DNA of 64,000 bases from a virus. Both the position numbers and the translations under genes were made by a program. A model generated the notes under the pieces. It searched no databases. It worked only from the letters and a program-made list of their open reading frames with translations, and was not told the DNA's origin. The DNA is taken from IMG/VR virus record IMGVR_UViG_3300020448_000004, positions 26,580-90,579 of that record. One strand, given 5' to 3'. How positions within the stretch are numbered: the first letter of the stretch is position 1; every line of letters begins with the position of its first letter. Positions 15,301 through 21,422 of this stretch are shown here, in pieces.

Positions 15301-18300
15301 ATCCTGATGCAGTACATATTTTACGTTTTTCTTTAATAGCACCCTGTTCATCTAATAAAGCAATCCACATATCATCTGGATTTGGAGAGTTAGTATCTGT
15401 TGTACCACCAACATATATTTGACCATTATCATCTATAGTTAAAGATGTTATGTAATCTCTTCTTGTAGAACCAGAAATACCTGCAATTTCACGTTGCCAT
15501 ACAGGAACAGCAGTAGGATTGTTCTGTGCATCAAATCCAGAGGTATATTTAGCAACAACTAGGTCTGGGTTATATGTTAAGTTAACACTATTAGGAATTG
15601 TTTCACCAACAACGTAGATAGAATGTGGTGATGTGTTTTCAAGATAAATTCTATTAAATACACAACGTTTATCTCCCGCAGCAGGTTGTAGTGGTGCCAT
15701 TGTACGTGTCCACAACAATCTACCATCACTATTGAATTTTGCAAGTAATCCTGCTGAATCTCCATCAAGATCATCTGCTTCACCAACAACGTAAAATGTT
15801 CTATCATCAGCAGTAACAATATCTTTAATTTTTACTATTTTTTCAATACTGCTATTTTCATCTAATAATGTAAGAGCATAATTTGCTTTTTTATACCTTT
15901 GTGGGTGACTTACTCTAACTTCTGGTGGAGAACTAGGTGTATATTGTGATCCAGAGTTAATAATATTAACTGTATTAACAGCACCAGATTCTAGTTGTAC
16001 AAGTTCTAATTTAAAATCTTGACCAGTTCCTGTAACAATTTCGTAAGTTGGTGGAATATCATCATTATATCCAAGACCTTGTTGACTAATATCTACTGTT
16101 TCAACACCAGATACGACTTTTACTCTGTAAGTTTTGTTTGTTTGATCAATAATTGGAATACTATCAACAATAATCTCATCATTAACTCTTAGATCGTGTT
16201 CACCAGAAGTTGTAATTTTTGCTAATGGTGAATCATTAACCAAAGATGAGGTGTACTGACTAACACTAATACCTTGTACAGCGTTAACTTTAGCAGATGC
16301 ACCATATCCACCAGTCCCTGTATCGTCAAAAAATAATTTATCATTAACTTTATATGATATACCTGGGTTTTCAACTACAAATCCACTAATTTTAGCATCT
16401 TCAAACTTGGTAGTAGTATCAATCTCAATATCAACTTGTGATCTAGTAGATACACTAGGGTAGTAATCAAATAATTGTAGTACAGGTTCTTCTGAGATAT
16501 AATTTAATTCGTTTTGTTCTTCTGTTGATATAACACCGTCTCTGTTAGTATCTTCTATTTCAAAAATAAACTCATCACCTATTTCAGTTACAAGAGTATC
16601 TGTATCTTGGTTAGGTGTACGTTCAATATCAATATCAACATCTTCGTAAGGATCACGGAATCTAACAACATCACCTGGAATATTTGTTTGTACAGCATCT
16701 TGACTGTAGTTCCACTCGTCAGGTCTTGAATATAACTGTGGTCCACATACATATGGGAATACAGGTAAACCTGCTTCTGATGCGTCAATAGAAACAAAGT
16801 AAGCATATGTACCTTCAGGATATTCAGGTGTCTTACAATATCTACCATTATATTGATCTAAATCACCTGCTTGGAACACATACTCATAATCTTCTATGTA
16901 AGTTCCTGCGGGTTTATCTGATAATAACGGTCCATCAGTACGAATTGGATTTGGGTTAGTTGCAGTATCAAATTCTAGTATTGGTTTGATTCTATAAGAT
17001 GATACACATCTCTTAATACCAGATGATTGATCAGCAGCATCAATGTAACCATATGGTCCGTATATTGGGTTTCCATCAAATGCCCATCCAATAATAGGAG
17101 AGTGTCTCAGTCCTGCTGAAAGTTCTCTAAGATTACCTGATGATGGATCTTTAAATACATTATCACCAAGAACATAACGTAATTGTTTAGGATCTGATAA
17201 ATGTGCATATTCACCACCATACTGTGTGTTATATCCTGCAAAAACATAACCACGAGAAGGATCTGTCAATCCTGACAACTCAGTTTCTAAATTTTGTGTC
17301 CACTCAAATACATTTGCAGTAAATGATGCACCTTGACCAATAGATTCACAACGAATAGTTGTAAGACCAGTTGAATATCCTATACCTCTATTTTCAACAC
17401 TAATACTTAAAACACGTCCTTTATCTTCACCAAATGTTCCTATAGTTGCTTTTGCGATAGCACCGTAACCATCACCGTTAATAATTACATTAGGAGGAGA
17501 TGTATATCCACTACCTGAGTTAATAATAGCGATTGATACAATACGTCCATTAATTATAATTGGTTGTGCAACAGCACCTTCACCAGAATTTAATTTAATA
17601 TTAGGTGCAGTTGTATAACTTGATCCTGCTGTATCTACACTAATAGATTGAATAGGACCTCTTACCTCGGCAGTAGCAGTTGCACCTGTTCCATTGCCTC
17701 CTGAGATGCTTACAGTAGGTGCTGAGGTGTATCCTTGACCAGGTGTTTCAACAAGAACTTTACTTACAACTCCATTTGTAATAACAGCAGTTGCAGTAGC
17801 ACCAAATCCACCTCCACCAACAATAGAAACTAATGGTGATGAGGTATATCCAGAACCACCTGCTGTTACATCAACATTAAATAAAGAACCATTTACAACA
17901 ACACTAGCAGCAGCACCAGTTCCACCACCACCAGTTATTTCGATTAATGGTTTAGAAGCAGCGTCATATCCAGAACCTGCATCTATAATGTCAAAACTGG
18001 TAATTCCACCAAATTTTGTCTTAATTTGAGACTTATAAGACCAAACAGCAACACCATTTACCCAACATCCAATAGGACCAAATGATAAATCATCACGACG
18101 TGATACAGTATCAACAATTCTAGGAAATCTACTTAACTTTCTTTGGTTTCCTGGGAGTAGAGCAGACCCAATGAACGGACCAACTTTATAGTTTGGAATA
18201 CCTGTTGTAGCAATATAAGAGTAATTTGAGTTGAAGAATGTATTTTGTACATTGGTTGTAAATTGTGCGATAGAGTTATTAATTGATTCTTCGTCTGATT

Positions 18301-21300
18301 TACCTTTATTAAGGTCAACAGACATCAAAATGTTACCTTGAGGTGCATTAGGTGCAGGAGCAGATATTTGATATGAAAATACGGTACCACTAATACGAGA
18401 AGTTACAGCAAATGTACCGTTAAACACTGTTGGGTTTGCACCATAGATTGTTACAGAGTCACCAACAAGAAGACCGTGATTATTTGTAGTGTAAACAGTT
18501 GCAGTCTGGTTATTAAGACCACCTGGTTCAATATTATTTACAGAAATTAATTTTTTAACATTATACAACCAAGATGTAACTCTCTGATCTGTAGATGAAG
18601 AACCAAGAGATGCTACGTTTAATTTGTCACTAGGTAGATAATATGAACCAGTATCAGTAAGAACTGTTCCTGTTGCTTCAGCAATACCAAGAACACGTAA
18701 TTTTACTTCAGTATCTTGTCCTCTATTGATATAACAGAAAATATCAGAGTAAATTGGAGTACCAGAATCCCAATCTTCTACAACACCGTTTTTAGAACGT
18801 GTACACTCAATAAACTGGTTTAGTGATTTTTCTTTGTACTGTATTCTTTCACTATCACCCATAATAATGATACCGTTTCTTTCTGGCCAACCAATAGTAG
18901 AGTCAACAGTTATAATCGATTCAGTTGTTGATATTGGTTCTACAAGTGTAGTTTTATAAGGTATTGAGAACTTACCTTCTAAAGTTTCTTCAGATATTGA
19001 TAATTCATAGATTGTTCTATCACCAGTATTGATTGCAATAACGTTTTCAACCAAACATACAGCATTTCCAACAGTTGTATCTACAGCATCGGCAAATTGG
19101 AATAATTGGGAGTCTAAAATATCAACTGGACTACCACTTATCAACTCAACACGAATAATGGTGTCAACAGACCAAGTTGCAGCAGATGGTTTGATTAATT
19201 CATCTTTTGGATATGAAACATCAACATTTTCAGAGAATAATATTTTAAATAAGTATTCTGTAGCAGTTTTTGTACCTTTAGAGACATAAAAGTCTTGAAT
19301 TGTCTTAATAATCTGTGGAGCATTGATTGTAGTGTAATCAATTTCAGCATCAGGTAAAAATTGGTTTACAAAACGCTCATATAGTGTTTTTGCAAATAAA
19401 GAATCAAGATTTTCTATAGAAGTTCCAACTTCGTGTGAAGATTGAATACTTTGTGCTTCATTAGTAAATACTTGATTTCCTCTAATATCATATGAAGAAA
19501 CACCAGAAACTCCTCTCTTACAATTTTTAAATTGTGATGGTTGATATTCAGAACCGTGTGAATGAACTGTAAAACCAGTTACTTCTTGAAATCCAACATC
19601 ACAAGACGCTGCTGCTGCTTTTGGACTTGCAATAAAGACTTGTGGAGGTTCAGTATCAGAATATCCATCACCAAAACTTGTTATATTAATATCAGTAATT
19701 TCACCATTGAATATTGTTGCAACAGCAGTTGCTCCAGTTCCACCTATTGCTTCACCAGATAAATTCTTTCTATTATCAACAATATAAACAGATGGTGCAT
19801 CATTGTAACCAGATCCACCAGTTAAAAGTTGAATATCAGTTAATTTACCACCAGATACTTTAACATCAAGTATTTGAGCACCTATAGGGTCAATAATACG
19901 ACATCTAGGAGCAGTTACATATCCTCTACCAGGAGAAATCATTTCAATCCTATCTACTCTGCTCTGATCGTCTAAAACTGCTATAGCAGATGCTGTAATA
20001 CCAATAGGATCAACAGGAGAATCAATATAGACTTCTGGAGCAGTTGTATAATGTAGTCCTTTATTTAATACTTTGATAGATCCATCAACTACCTTGCCTT
20101 CTGAGTCAATTTCAGCATCACTAATAGTTGCACCTGCTGCATTTGTAAAACTAATAGATGGAATAGTGTCATATCCAGATCCAGATGATTGTACATTGAT
20201 TCCTGTAACCTGACCACTAGCATCATCAACAGTTACAGTTGCTTTTGCTATAGAACCAGAGGGATCAGCGGGTGTGTCAAATACAACTACTGGAGGATTA
20301 GCAGAAGTGTAACCTTGACCACCATCAATTAATTGTACATTCTTAATACCATTTACAAGTGCTTCAGCAGTCGCTTCTTTACCAGTTACACCTTCTGGAG
20401 TAAGAATAGTTACTTTTGGTGTAAAATTAATTCTATAATCTTGACCACCCTCTTTTACAATCAAATCTGTAACTTTATTATCACTAACTCTAGCAATAGC
20501 AGAGGCACCTTTACCAAACTGAGGTGCTATGAGTTCAACAGACCTTACAGTGATCTTATCATTTAAAGATACTGCTTTTTTTAGTATTAAATGATCATTA
20601 TAAACTGTATAGTCAGTAAATGGTATTTGTTGTACTCCATTTACAGCAACCAAACAAGATACTGTAGATAAAGGTGTATATACAGCAGTGTTTAATCTTA
20701 ATGGTAGTATTGTTGCACCTATAAGATCGTTAGTTATATTAATTACATCTAAAACTCTAACAGGAACACTTGTATAACCTATAAGATACTCAATTTTAGT
20801 TACTGTAGTTGATCCTGTAAGGTTTGCAGGAGGAGTTTGGAATCTAATGTTTGATCCATCAAGAAAATAATCAACATTAGGTTCTAACTGCAAACCATTG
20901 ACTATAACACGTAAATACTCAACAGAACTTGGTGTAATTGGAGTTCCAAGTAGTTTTAATTGGAAACTTGTTTGAGTTCCATTAAATAGAGATCTTATAC
21001 TTTCTAACTCTTGTATTTTTTTATCAAATTCTAATTTATTGACACCTGGAGTAAATACAACCTCTGGTGATTTAGTTGTTTCTTCATAAAATATAATTTC
21101 ATTATCAATTTTTATTGTTCCATCTTTCTCAAGAAAATTATCAACAGTTTCTACAGTAATATTTTGATCAGTAGCACCTATACGATTTAAAACAATAGAT
21201 GTTGAAGAAATAAAGTTAGGATCATATTCAGCACTCGAAATATCTGTATAACTTAAAATATTGTTTAAAATATCGTACGGTTTACCACTTTTCTCCTGTG

Positions 21301-21403
21301 ACTTGTAGTATTGTACTAACAAGTCTACAAAAGACTGATCCTCTTCTTTTATAAACGCAGGGATCTGGTCCTGTAACCTCTGGGATACCTTAACTGACTT
21401 CAT
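317..21403 (-). CDS. Giant 7028-residue modular virion protein (gp7 position, baseplate/tail fibre)
   Basis: A single uninterrupted 21 kb frame directly after gene 6, the place of the baseplate-wedge gene 7 in T4. Residues about 1-80 (QIPAFIKEEDQSFVDLLVQY) and about 670-730 (LPDAEIDY, then YPKDELIKPS) resemble the baseplate-proximal part of large cyanophage tail proteins. Other modules: GSGY-type beta repeats (about 280-620 and 1130-1350), a YHYH domain around 1440 (GWAFDGNPIYGPYGY), an EF-hand-like loop at 1618-1629 (DTNRDGVISTEE), kelch/SBBP-like beta repeats about 1850-2200, LamG-like domains near 2290-2425 and 4360-4510, helical Cys repeats about 3950-5090, an FTC/YPR repeat block about 5200-5690, and a C-terminal Ig-like domain with an inserted cupredoxin (6774-7017). 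T4 gp7 is only about 1030 residues. The start has a weak AAGAG Shine-Dalgarno. Virion role is likely; exact position is inferred from order. Confidence 0.85.
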   Translation of the reverse strand: MKSVKVSQRLQDQIPAFIKEEDQSFVDLLVQYYKSQEKSGKPYDILNNILSYTDISSAEYDPNFISSTSIVLNRIGATDQNITVETVDNFLEKDGTIKIDNEIIFYEETTKSPEVVFTPGVNKLEFDKKIQELESIRSLFNGTQTSFQLKLLGTPITPSSVEYLRVIVNGLQLEPNVDYFLDGSNIRFQTPPANLTGSTTVTKIEYLIGYTSVPVRVLDVINITNDLIGATILPLRLNTAVYTPLSTVSCLVAVNGVQQIPFTDYTVYNDHLILKKAVSLNDKITVRSVELIAPQFGKGASAIARVSDNKVTDLIVKEGGQDYRINFTPKVTILTPEGVTGKEATAEALVNGIKNVQLIDGGQGYTSANPPVVVFDTPADPSGSIAKATVTVDDASGQVTGINVQSSGSGYDTIPSISFTNAAGATISDAEIDSEGKVVDGSIKVLNKGLHYTTAPEVYIDSPVDPIGITASAIAVLDDQSRVDRIEMISPGRGYVTAPRCRIIDPIGAQILDVKVSGGKLTDIQLLTGGSGYNDAPSVYIVDNRKNLSGEAIGGTGATAVATIFNGEITDINITSFGDGYSDTEPPQVFIASPKAAAASCDVGFQEVTGFTVHSHGSEYQPSQFKNCKRGVSGVSSYDIRGNQVFTNEAQSIQSSHEVGTSIENLDSLFAKTLYERFVNQFLPDAEIDYTTINAPQIIKTIQDFYVSKGTKTATEYLFKILFSENVDVSYPKDELIKPSAATWSVDTIIRVELISGSPVDILDSQLFQFADAVDTTVGNAVCLVENVIAINTGDRTIYELSISEETLEGKFSIPYKTTLVEPISTTESIITVDSTIGWPERNGIIIMGDSERIQYKEKSLNQFIECTRSKNGVVEDWDSGTPIYSDIFCYINRGQDTEVKLRVLGIAEATGTVLTDTGSYYLPSDKLNVASLGSSSTDQRVTSWLYNVKKLISVNNIEPGGLNNQTATVYTTNNHGLLVGDSVTIYGANPTVFNGTFAVTSRISGTVFSYQISAPAPNAPQGNILMSVDLNKGKSDEESINNSIAQFTTNVQNTFFNSNYSYIATTGIPNYKVGPFIGSALLPGNQRKLSRFPRIVDTVSRRDDLSFGPIGCWVNGVAVWSYKSQIKTKFGGITSFDIIDAGSGYDAASKPLIEITGGGGTGAAASVVVNGSLFNVDVTAGGSGYTSSPLVSIVGGGGFGATATAVITNGVVSKVLVETPGQGYTSAPTVSISGGNGTGATATAEVRGPIQSISVDTAGSSYTTAPNIKLNSGEGAVAQPIIINGRIVSIAIINSGSGYTSPPNVIINGDGYGAIAKATIGTFGEDKGRVLSISVENRGIGYSTGLTTIRCESIGQGASFTANVFEWTQNLETELSGLTDPSRGYVFAGYNTQYGGEYAHLSDPKQLRYVLGDNVFKDPSSGNLRELSAGLRHSPIIGWAFDGNPIYGPYGYIDAADQSSGIKRCVSSYRIKPILEFDTATNPNPIRTDGPLLSDKPAGTYIEDYEYVFQAGDLDQYNGRYCKTPEYPEGTYAYFVSIDASEAGLPVFPYVCGPQLYSRPDEWNYSQDAVQTNIPGDVVRFRDPYEDVDIDIERTPNQDTDTLVTEIGDEFIFEIEDTNRDGVISTEEQNELNYISEEPVLQLFDYYPSVSTRSQVDIEIDTTTKFEDAKISGFVVENPGISYKVNDKLFFDDTGTGGYGASAKVNAVQGISVSQYTSSLVNDSPLAKITTSGEHDLRVNDEIIVDSIPIIDQTNKTYRVKVVSGVETVDISQQGLGYNDDIPPTYEIVTGTGQDFKLELVQLESGAVNTVNIINSGSQYTPSSPPEVRVSHPQRYKKANYALTLLDENSSIEKIVKIKDIVTADDRTFYVVGEADDLDGDSAGLLAKFNSDGRLLWTRTMAPLQPAAGDKRCVFNRIYLENTSPHSIYVVGETIPNSVNLTYNPDLVVAKYTSGFDAQNNPTAVPVWQREIAGISGSTRRDYITSLTIDDNGQIYVGGTTDTNSPNPDDMWIALLDEQGAIKEKRKICTASGSEQLTDLKFTSNNNCIFVGVNDPAGTGEIIIGETNYDNVTINVSWSRQFGNTGYRFSNPKVTIDDYGSRYVTATAYQIANTKNTAVLYMKFSPSDYKTPSVVKLLAPTGVFEDIQSTGVKFDIFGNVDVGAYVKYAFNDHRAIIFKVSWNTSNILTAASVKQVSGIGFQPTTISNDNSGDTIIAGNKIESNELAILNFESTITGDETYNNTLTAGWSVDPTLDTSKWKYGAQSVNTSAAANRLSLDWGADVATNYTVEAWIAIGQSQYNAQSSTPNIFDVTPTTGDNAVVELEGDATSADFGKVRLKLGSNIYLSTSTTNWTTFDNETFIHVALVKSTPGVGTYVYKVFINGVEQIDVTSTTIDTQLKSILLFGKSSPVVASSIGGWVDNISVSSIAKYSDTFTPAQAVGSNKTVSAFCYKLDREQTKTGTYTLSTVQTGMQIQVAAAVNDFTFNTQVITSGDWALGPAGLQILDYADVVSNNVEGTYSFTSTDQIYETRTATIPTPLGRKLLLSTTVIPKFYIRDAVYQSIDTVKTVTFNQTANFTKGSILQQYSVIGGQDVVSAYGTIVNVRASQGQVDIGNIIGNFDTTKKLKSTANDVNLINQTFLVETTIPQWNTNFSYTTGDEVYNAGRIYTAGSTGVSGATAPVHTIGTVTDGNINWVYTRDAGSFDIDLANTSYSGGTLNQFSSWRPFIAADYSIRIEAVYDGSAFIKGDNIDADAVGLSATFDATGKIITIAGLVGVKKFHLTSNLDKDIIPTGALAFTDLVFCVSTSRHNFTQNEIIFVEGFTTTEYGGSFFIEEVLDTRRFLYRLRSTAVQNPSFTSSTIASVNIYAKHPQLLFVRKHQYIFDLDDPSNFGYYMSFSKDNQYKLEYPFVNIVREGIPGLTDQTSPKPLVKFIVDEDVTNISYYFDPSRTLPTNSPVGEASFIDVIQTPYKGTFTINQILSDTEFTFPLLVEPEKTTAPLGSTETGLARASYSTTSLKAIGPIASIKLVNPGGFYQKLPIVTDISSDREIEKIRITSGGTEYINGIYYNVPIAGDGEGGLCNITVADDGELTGVITAVELTSPGKGYTTASIDIDTIPGILGSLLQGSGGQLDVVIPAEGSGASVFLQGNSIGKIKKLKNNEFGFGYSHDYTLRPEITFPVNLQLFNTAILSEIKVTNPGSGYTSVPRVVIEGGGGSGADAEAIVKNNRLSEVIIKNPGSGYSSEPTVTLKSEFNYVVNLDLGYLQFNFPHGITTGAAIQLRAEDLGSTVGVLPKPSSAGLVSLSSTTTYYAIAGEANSLEADQLRIALTQVDAESGNFITFLTQGDGRQILLTEVFGGQATAIVQTSRFLKGELVYQGSSLETATATGYVSENEGWQIGPRILKLENYNGTWTVGERVTAQVSRASGLIDNLSIARGTLNIDSMTTTTGQFIDDVGKPSEIVQKIQDSYFYQNFSYVIKSQTPINEWRKSILETNHPVGFNMFGELSLAAGKDISGRKVVSDLVKEVNIFSATNINQITSFANSQPIYTEFNNTEVLFRQRRLTNSEEILTSIVKKLDNIDNDFNGVKTQFALNVEGDSVTATDDQLLILINGVAQSPGTAFTTSGPSVVFSEPPKAPSRIKFRNLTFSQINIIRYTFSSTSGIFPLTGKPIRSLQNEGTATVIDSGVDYIDVIDVEGTFQIGDNVLASSSGFDGVLSAVNGLTSKTIYEQGERITNLQGDFAIIEENNLRDGVVDARLVVSRTSGTSEFETGDFNIKFNDTIYSAASKIAARVTVIAPYTDDSSQQIIDTVDLSPPSTFFGLIFQRVPSITYPNTILDNISETVINPEELYEEGTANNQDFLDFEEVRNQEIRYNYLSGSQFTAGDSIRNKQIYYDNASLVGVDDQRSFDAAVLIRKNARFIAEEAVGLMKAFYPSFTVPSLGGDRDCEDDIVDILNIVAYQLEVDGNSEIWDAASTYVQGNAIYHVDGEVAQTIYAFNKARDLAIQCIRNETISTNTTNLPQYRDPTITEEFAVISNSHGDARDLILANKWFIAYEALHYAKTQNPGYNVSGGDVHCLSDIVDVLEAMVYNLAHGGNNFVYKATKKTLQYGVTSGDRDTIVNAFTKARDIAIEVMRNNTWTKAGSHNWDQVKDLTITADTANPTCQAVASAITTLMNILITNLGSTASPGTVAAFEAAVTETAPSGAYAGYTNSCVNQANAITSYMRIITDTLQDPTGGTPATYQWSITNVPRVLPPYAFVDGETLRCAKHAYRDKSSGGFFVFGDTVRAVTSGATYDVIGSNAGNKWIFSKQISGVLQAGEYITNSKLTYANVSQDKLTFKTDSGSLRFTGSGSYATFPSSNAVLFGDGADAATGDYTMELWIRPASVTGTQRLIDLRESSSDTKLGILMSGQSLRLSIGASDVITVSSAITTINNWYHIAVSRSTSVTKLFVNGQQMGTYTDTNNYNANSKITVGAGWNNGNPFNGWIDNLVIRKGISQYNSSFTPPIIFNDSTNVSFALLGEAPFPMEQSAVYATYVNHIISTATADEVELWRSEITTEGVDLSREQYRICAEVIRKNIDYIAEEAVGRLKYRYPEFVIPGDGGMSGYGSNVCLRDTKSYIIPAIIDDLIAGGNFQTTIVGRAYIEGSGSLQHIGGEQLQSIYTWREVAKLCIDVITLDETNLEGSYSTKVRVPNYFASPASSQIQTDIMTLVDDLLDVIGPTGHRFRDGADLIYFNRKAIADESVFYIENKYQVQVGFSTVNKLTIPNRAKCVRDIRDHILPAIAGDLITGGNFETQAMIDSYLDNETNINYIEDELLAMIDAIEYAKKLAQKAIQGLLIGRNENPAQVAADFSDYYQMLYTDESVYRDDTITIDPKAYTGSDRDLDAANLLQQNAKTIAGEAVDILTKTSFAQSKKFRVPGGKVNCEDDIIDIIESVAHDLRFGGNSETYDAAALYLNTDLALSHVTNQSDETIYAFKLARDMSILTIRNRLGFTPYESEAATGGLGQAIARPDYYNNATTNGYYDAANEIENNIRFIATTAVGRGMSQYPNLAFSGGYNYQSCVDDVVDLLEALVFNLKHGGNNRMWYSSEFYITVGNAIQHISNQAAEVKYIFEQARDIAIQIMRQQIVTINGVTEGSAIYDSSITIDGTNTTVGNLTPTNVEYFPTTGNLRLTVNGHNLTTSDSIQLAPNSLTFTCDFDGNATNHTYPRPLDPSSGALLPVTAFTTNTFTVNVGTTANGTHDVTDAIYEEATGNLFLDIGTNNLNVGRHIKFSQDYAITFTCTKDGNTTNHAYPRPTDYASGKSLEVLEITDSAFTATGATYSPTTGAMTLTVPQHGFSNGDQIRLVNNSLNFTCTMDNNYSVHSYPRASDPASNQYLTISNVATNTFDVNVGSTNTLNYTPSNVVYSPTTGDMVITIGNHSLVPGSHIKIADNSLIFTCLEDNNATEHSYPRTTTTIHQSTAAVYEPSTGMMQLTVPQHGFSNGDQIKIATDSLTFTCGQDNNQTNHTYPRATDPAANSWLEISDVTANTFKVQVLLSTGIPSTNTTPHTYVSSATNNITWKKDRAYDVPLEVKAVGLTTITVNVLASGRIPSTNVTTHTFVNAATNAISAGGNYTHTFISAASGGVRFKDGRIKVNVNPAPTNEQYPHTFVSAVSGAVSYGGNHPHNFVSANTNAITFIIGGGGVRCVNEAASITTLMGIPINLFDSSNTSNPTSYLTGITRTLPLEWPLTGERAIRRDVSITYDSAGNGNCTTQSSAINTLWEILINTVDTAAQGNGSHLATITRTAPVTNNTVYKGGTCYDVTSAAHVLFKTLLHGLGSGTEMYKQSARLLIYNDTYTRLESYEKTLSQYPGYAGDASFAEPIQKAIVYDFITNGNARTLQLVNSWFDADGNFVAYPTLFRTRLLYHARMIKELMDHILKGTAPDPGVNANQPLYSLDGTNPDRELRPTATASHKLHQLFHLILTALQYSQFPTTYLRTQFDAGVAVYDGVINVANNFEPYDRVAYIVLGSNIPELDGTTYYVHPNSTSNKIVLTEYIDGEPIYLSPGLASQLHTLAVEVDPGVDRVPTTYGVRDVPTPIKAGFNLADVIYGGTSDATAQIVRMEDNLADIMYQAKYMTCNTFSAQGGGTGIKIQNGEMVVVQGATSNTGKVLATDNETYIKLIDYNGTFTAGDTIEGVTSGGTCTFVDEHDRILVNFRQGEFIATDKFFSTDTGSKATALIVRNNNGALIDNQSGRITYDISTVTGEFKPQDVIYGSVTDQIIEIESFVTLPNFGEYVHGRQITRLTYAQLITDTGVSDTFNVGDVLQVQSGGISIGWTVTVTEIDTNNNYVFVANETGTPEGVTISDIASNSQYQLAKVPVGTLFPSVYTQVANVTITDTTAYGKIAKITQFGTRAVLHLEGTSGTFQKNSQIIGDNSFKGACSSARFLRGRVRRFFRGFDGVQKAFKLTQGNGTQYFPDPAGHMMIFVNGILQPPGADYAFTAFSDNIQFTEAPAIGSTFHGVYKGKLRQLDDISFDFDSLRNSFNLKLNGVFYSLTLTDGVQSNTILPENNIICQLNGVIQEPGIGFEIVGSRIIFSEVPRAGSTFVAFSYVGSDVDVIAATVVPPIEAGDELIIDGEEETRTVALIESSNSLITFEYGGAVKGRNASALAEIEKGRITNAVLTNSGDGYNTRPQVDVISSTGFGGRIKALVGVARIDVKNAGQGYSLPSIIANTTVADDFLGPTGPALNGGIDIYDPNFIPVTGGTGVIENFITITESPRNITVNQGQTATFQVAAKVTISNVVAYQITVADKSVNHPYYSQGSGKGYNFTGGQFNSNAEAPTLVFVRGATYQFNQNDVTNATHALYFSEDATAYGGNSRYETGVVYRLNGNQVADYATYVAGFNAATTRSVSITVAADAPATLNYVCGNHQYMGSAINVNNGTLSYQWQKKDYGTSSWNNITGAISSTYTTAATTQADTNDEYRVGITSNGAVPVLSTASVLTVNIGATTLSSFTPTQIFDDD
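4330..5790 (-). repeat. In-frame repeat block in the giant gene: FTC...H.YPR and HTFVSA units
   Basis: Five related units encode the pattern FTCxxDxNxxxHxYPR, with their H-x-YPR ends near 4824, 5001, 5258, 5473 and 5730. Five shorter units of type HT(F/Y)(V/I)(S/N)A lie near 4345-4710. A stretch of about 30 nt (caccattactaaatccg and onward) is identical near 4905 and 5335, which points to recent duplication. Each long unit has conserved Cys and His, so metal binding or disulphide bonding is possible but unproven. Confidence 0.8.
17350..18000 (-). repeat. GSGY/GGGGTGA-type beta-repeat block inside the giant gene
   Basis: Tandem coding units of roughly 45 residues follow the pattern GSGY-x-PxV-x-GGGGxGAxAxAxV. 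Closely related units occur near 19540-20560, 11640-12300 and 1170-1400 and in the 1096-residue neighbour. Regular glycine and small-residue spacing suggests a beta-solenoid fibre. They are protein-coding repeats, not a separate element. Confidence 0.75.
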
Positions 21404-21422
21404 CTCTTATTATTTTTGGTGC

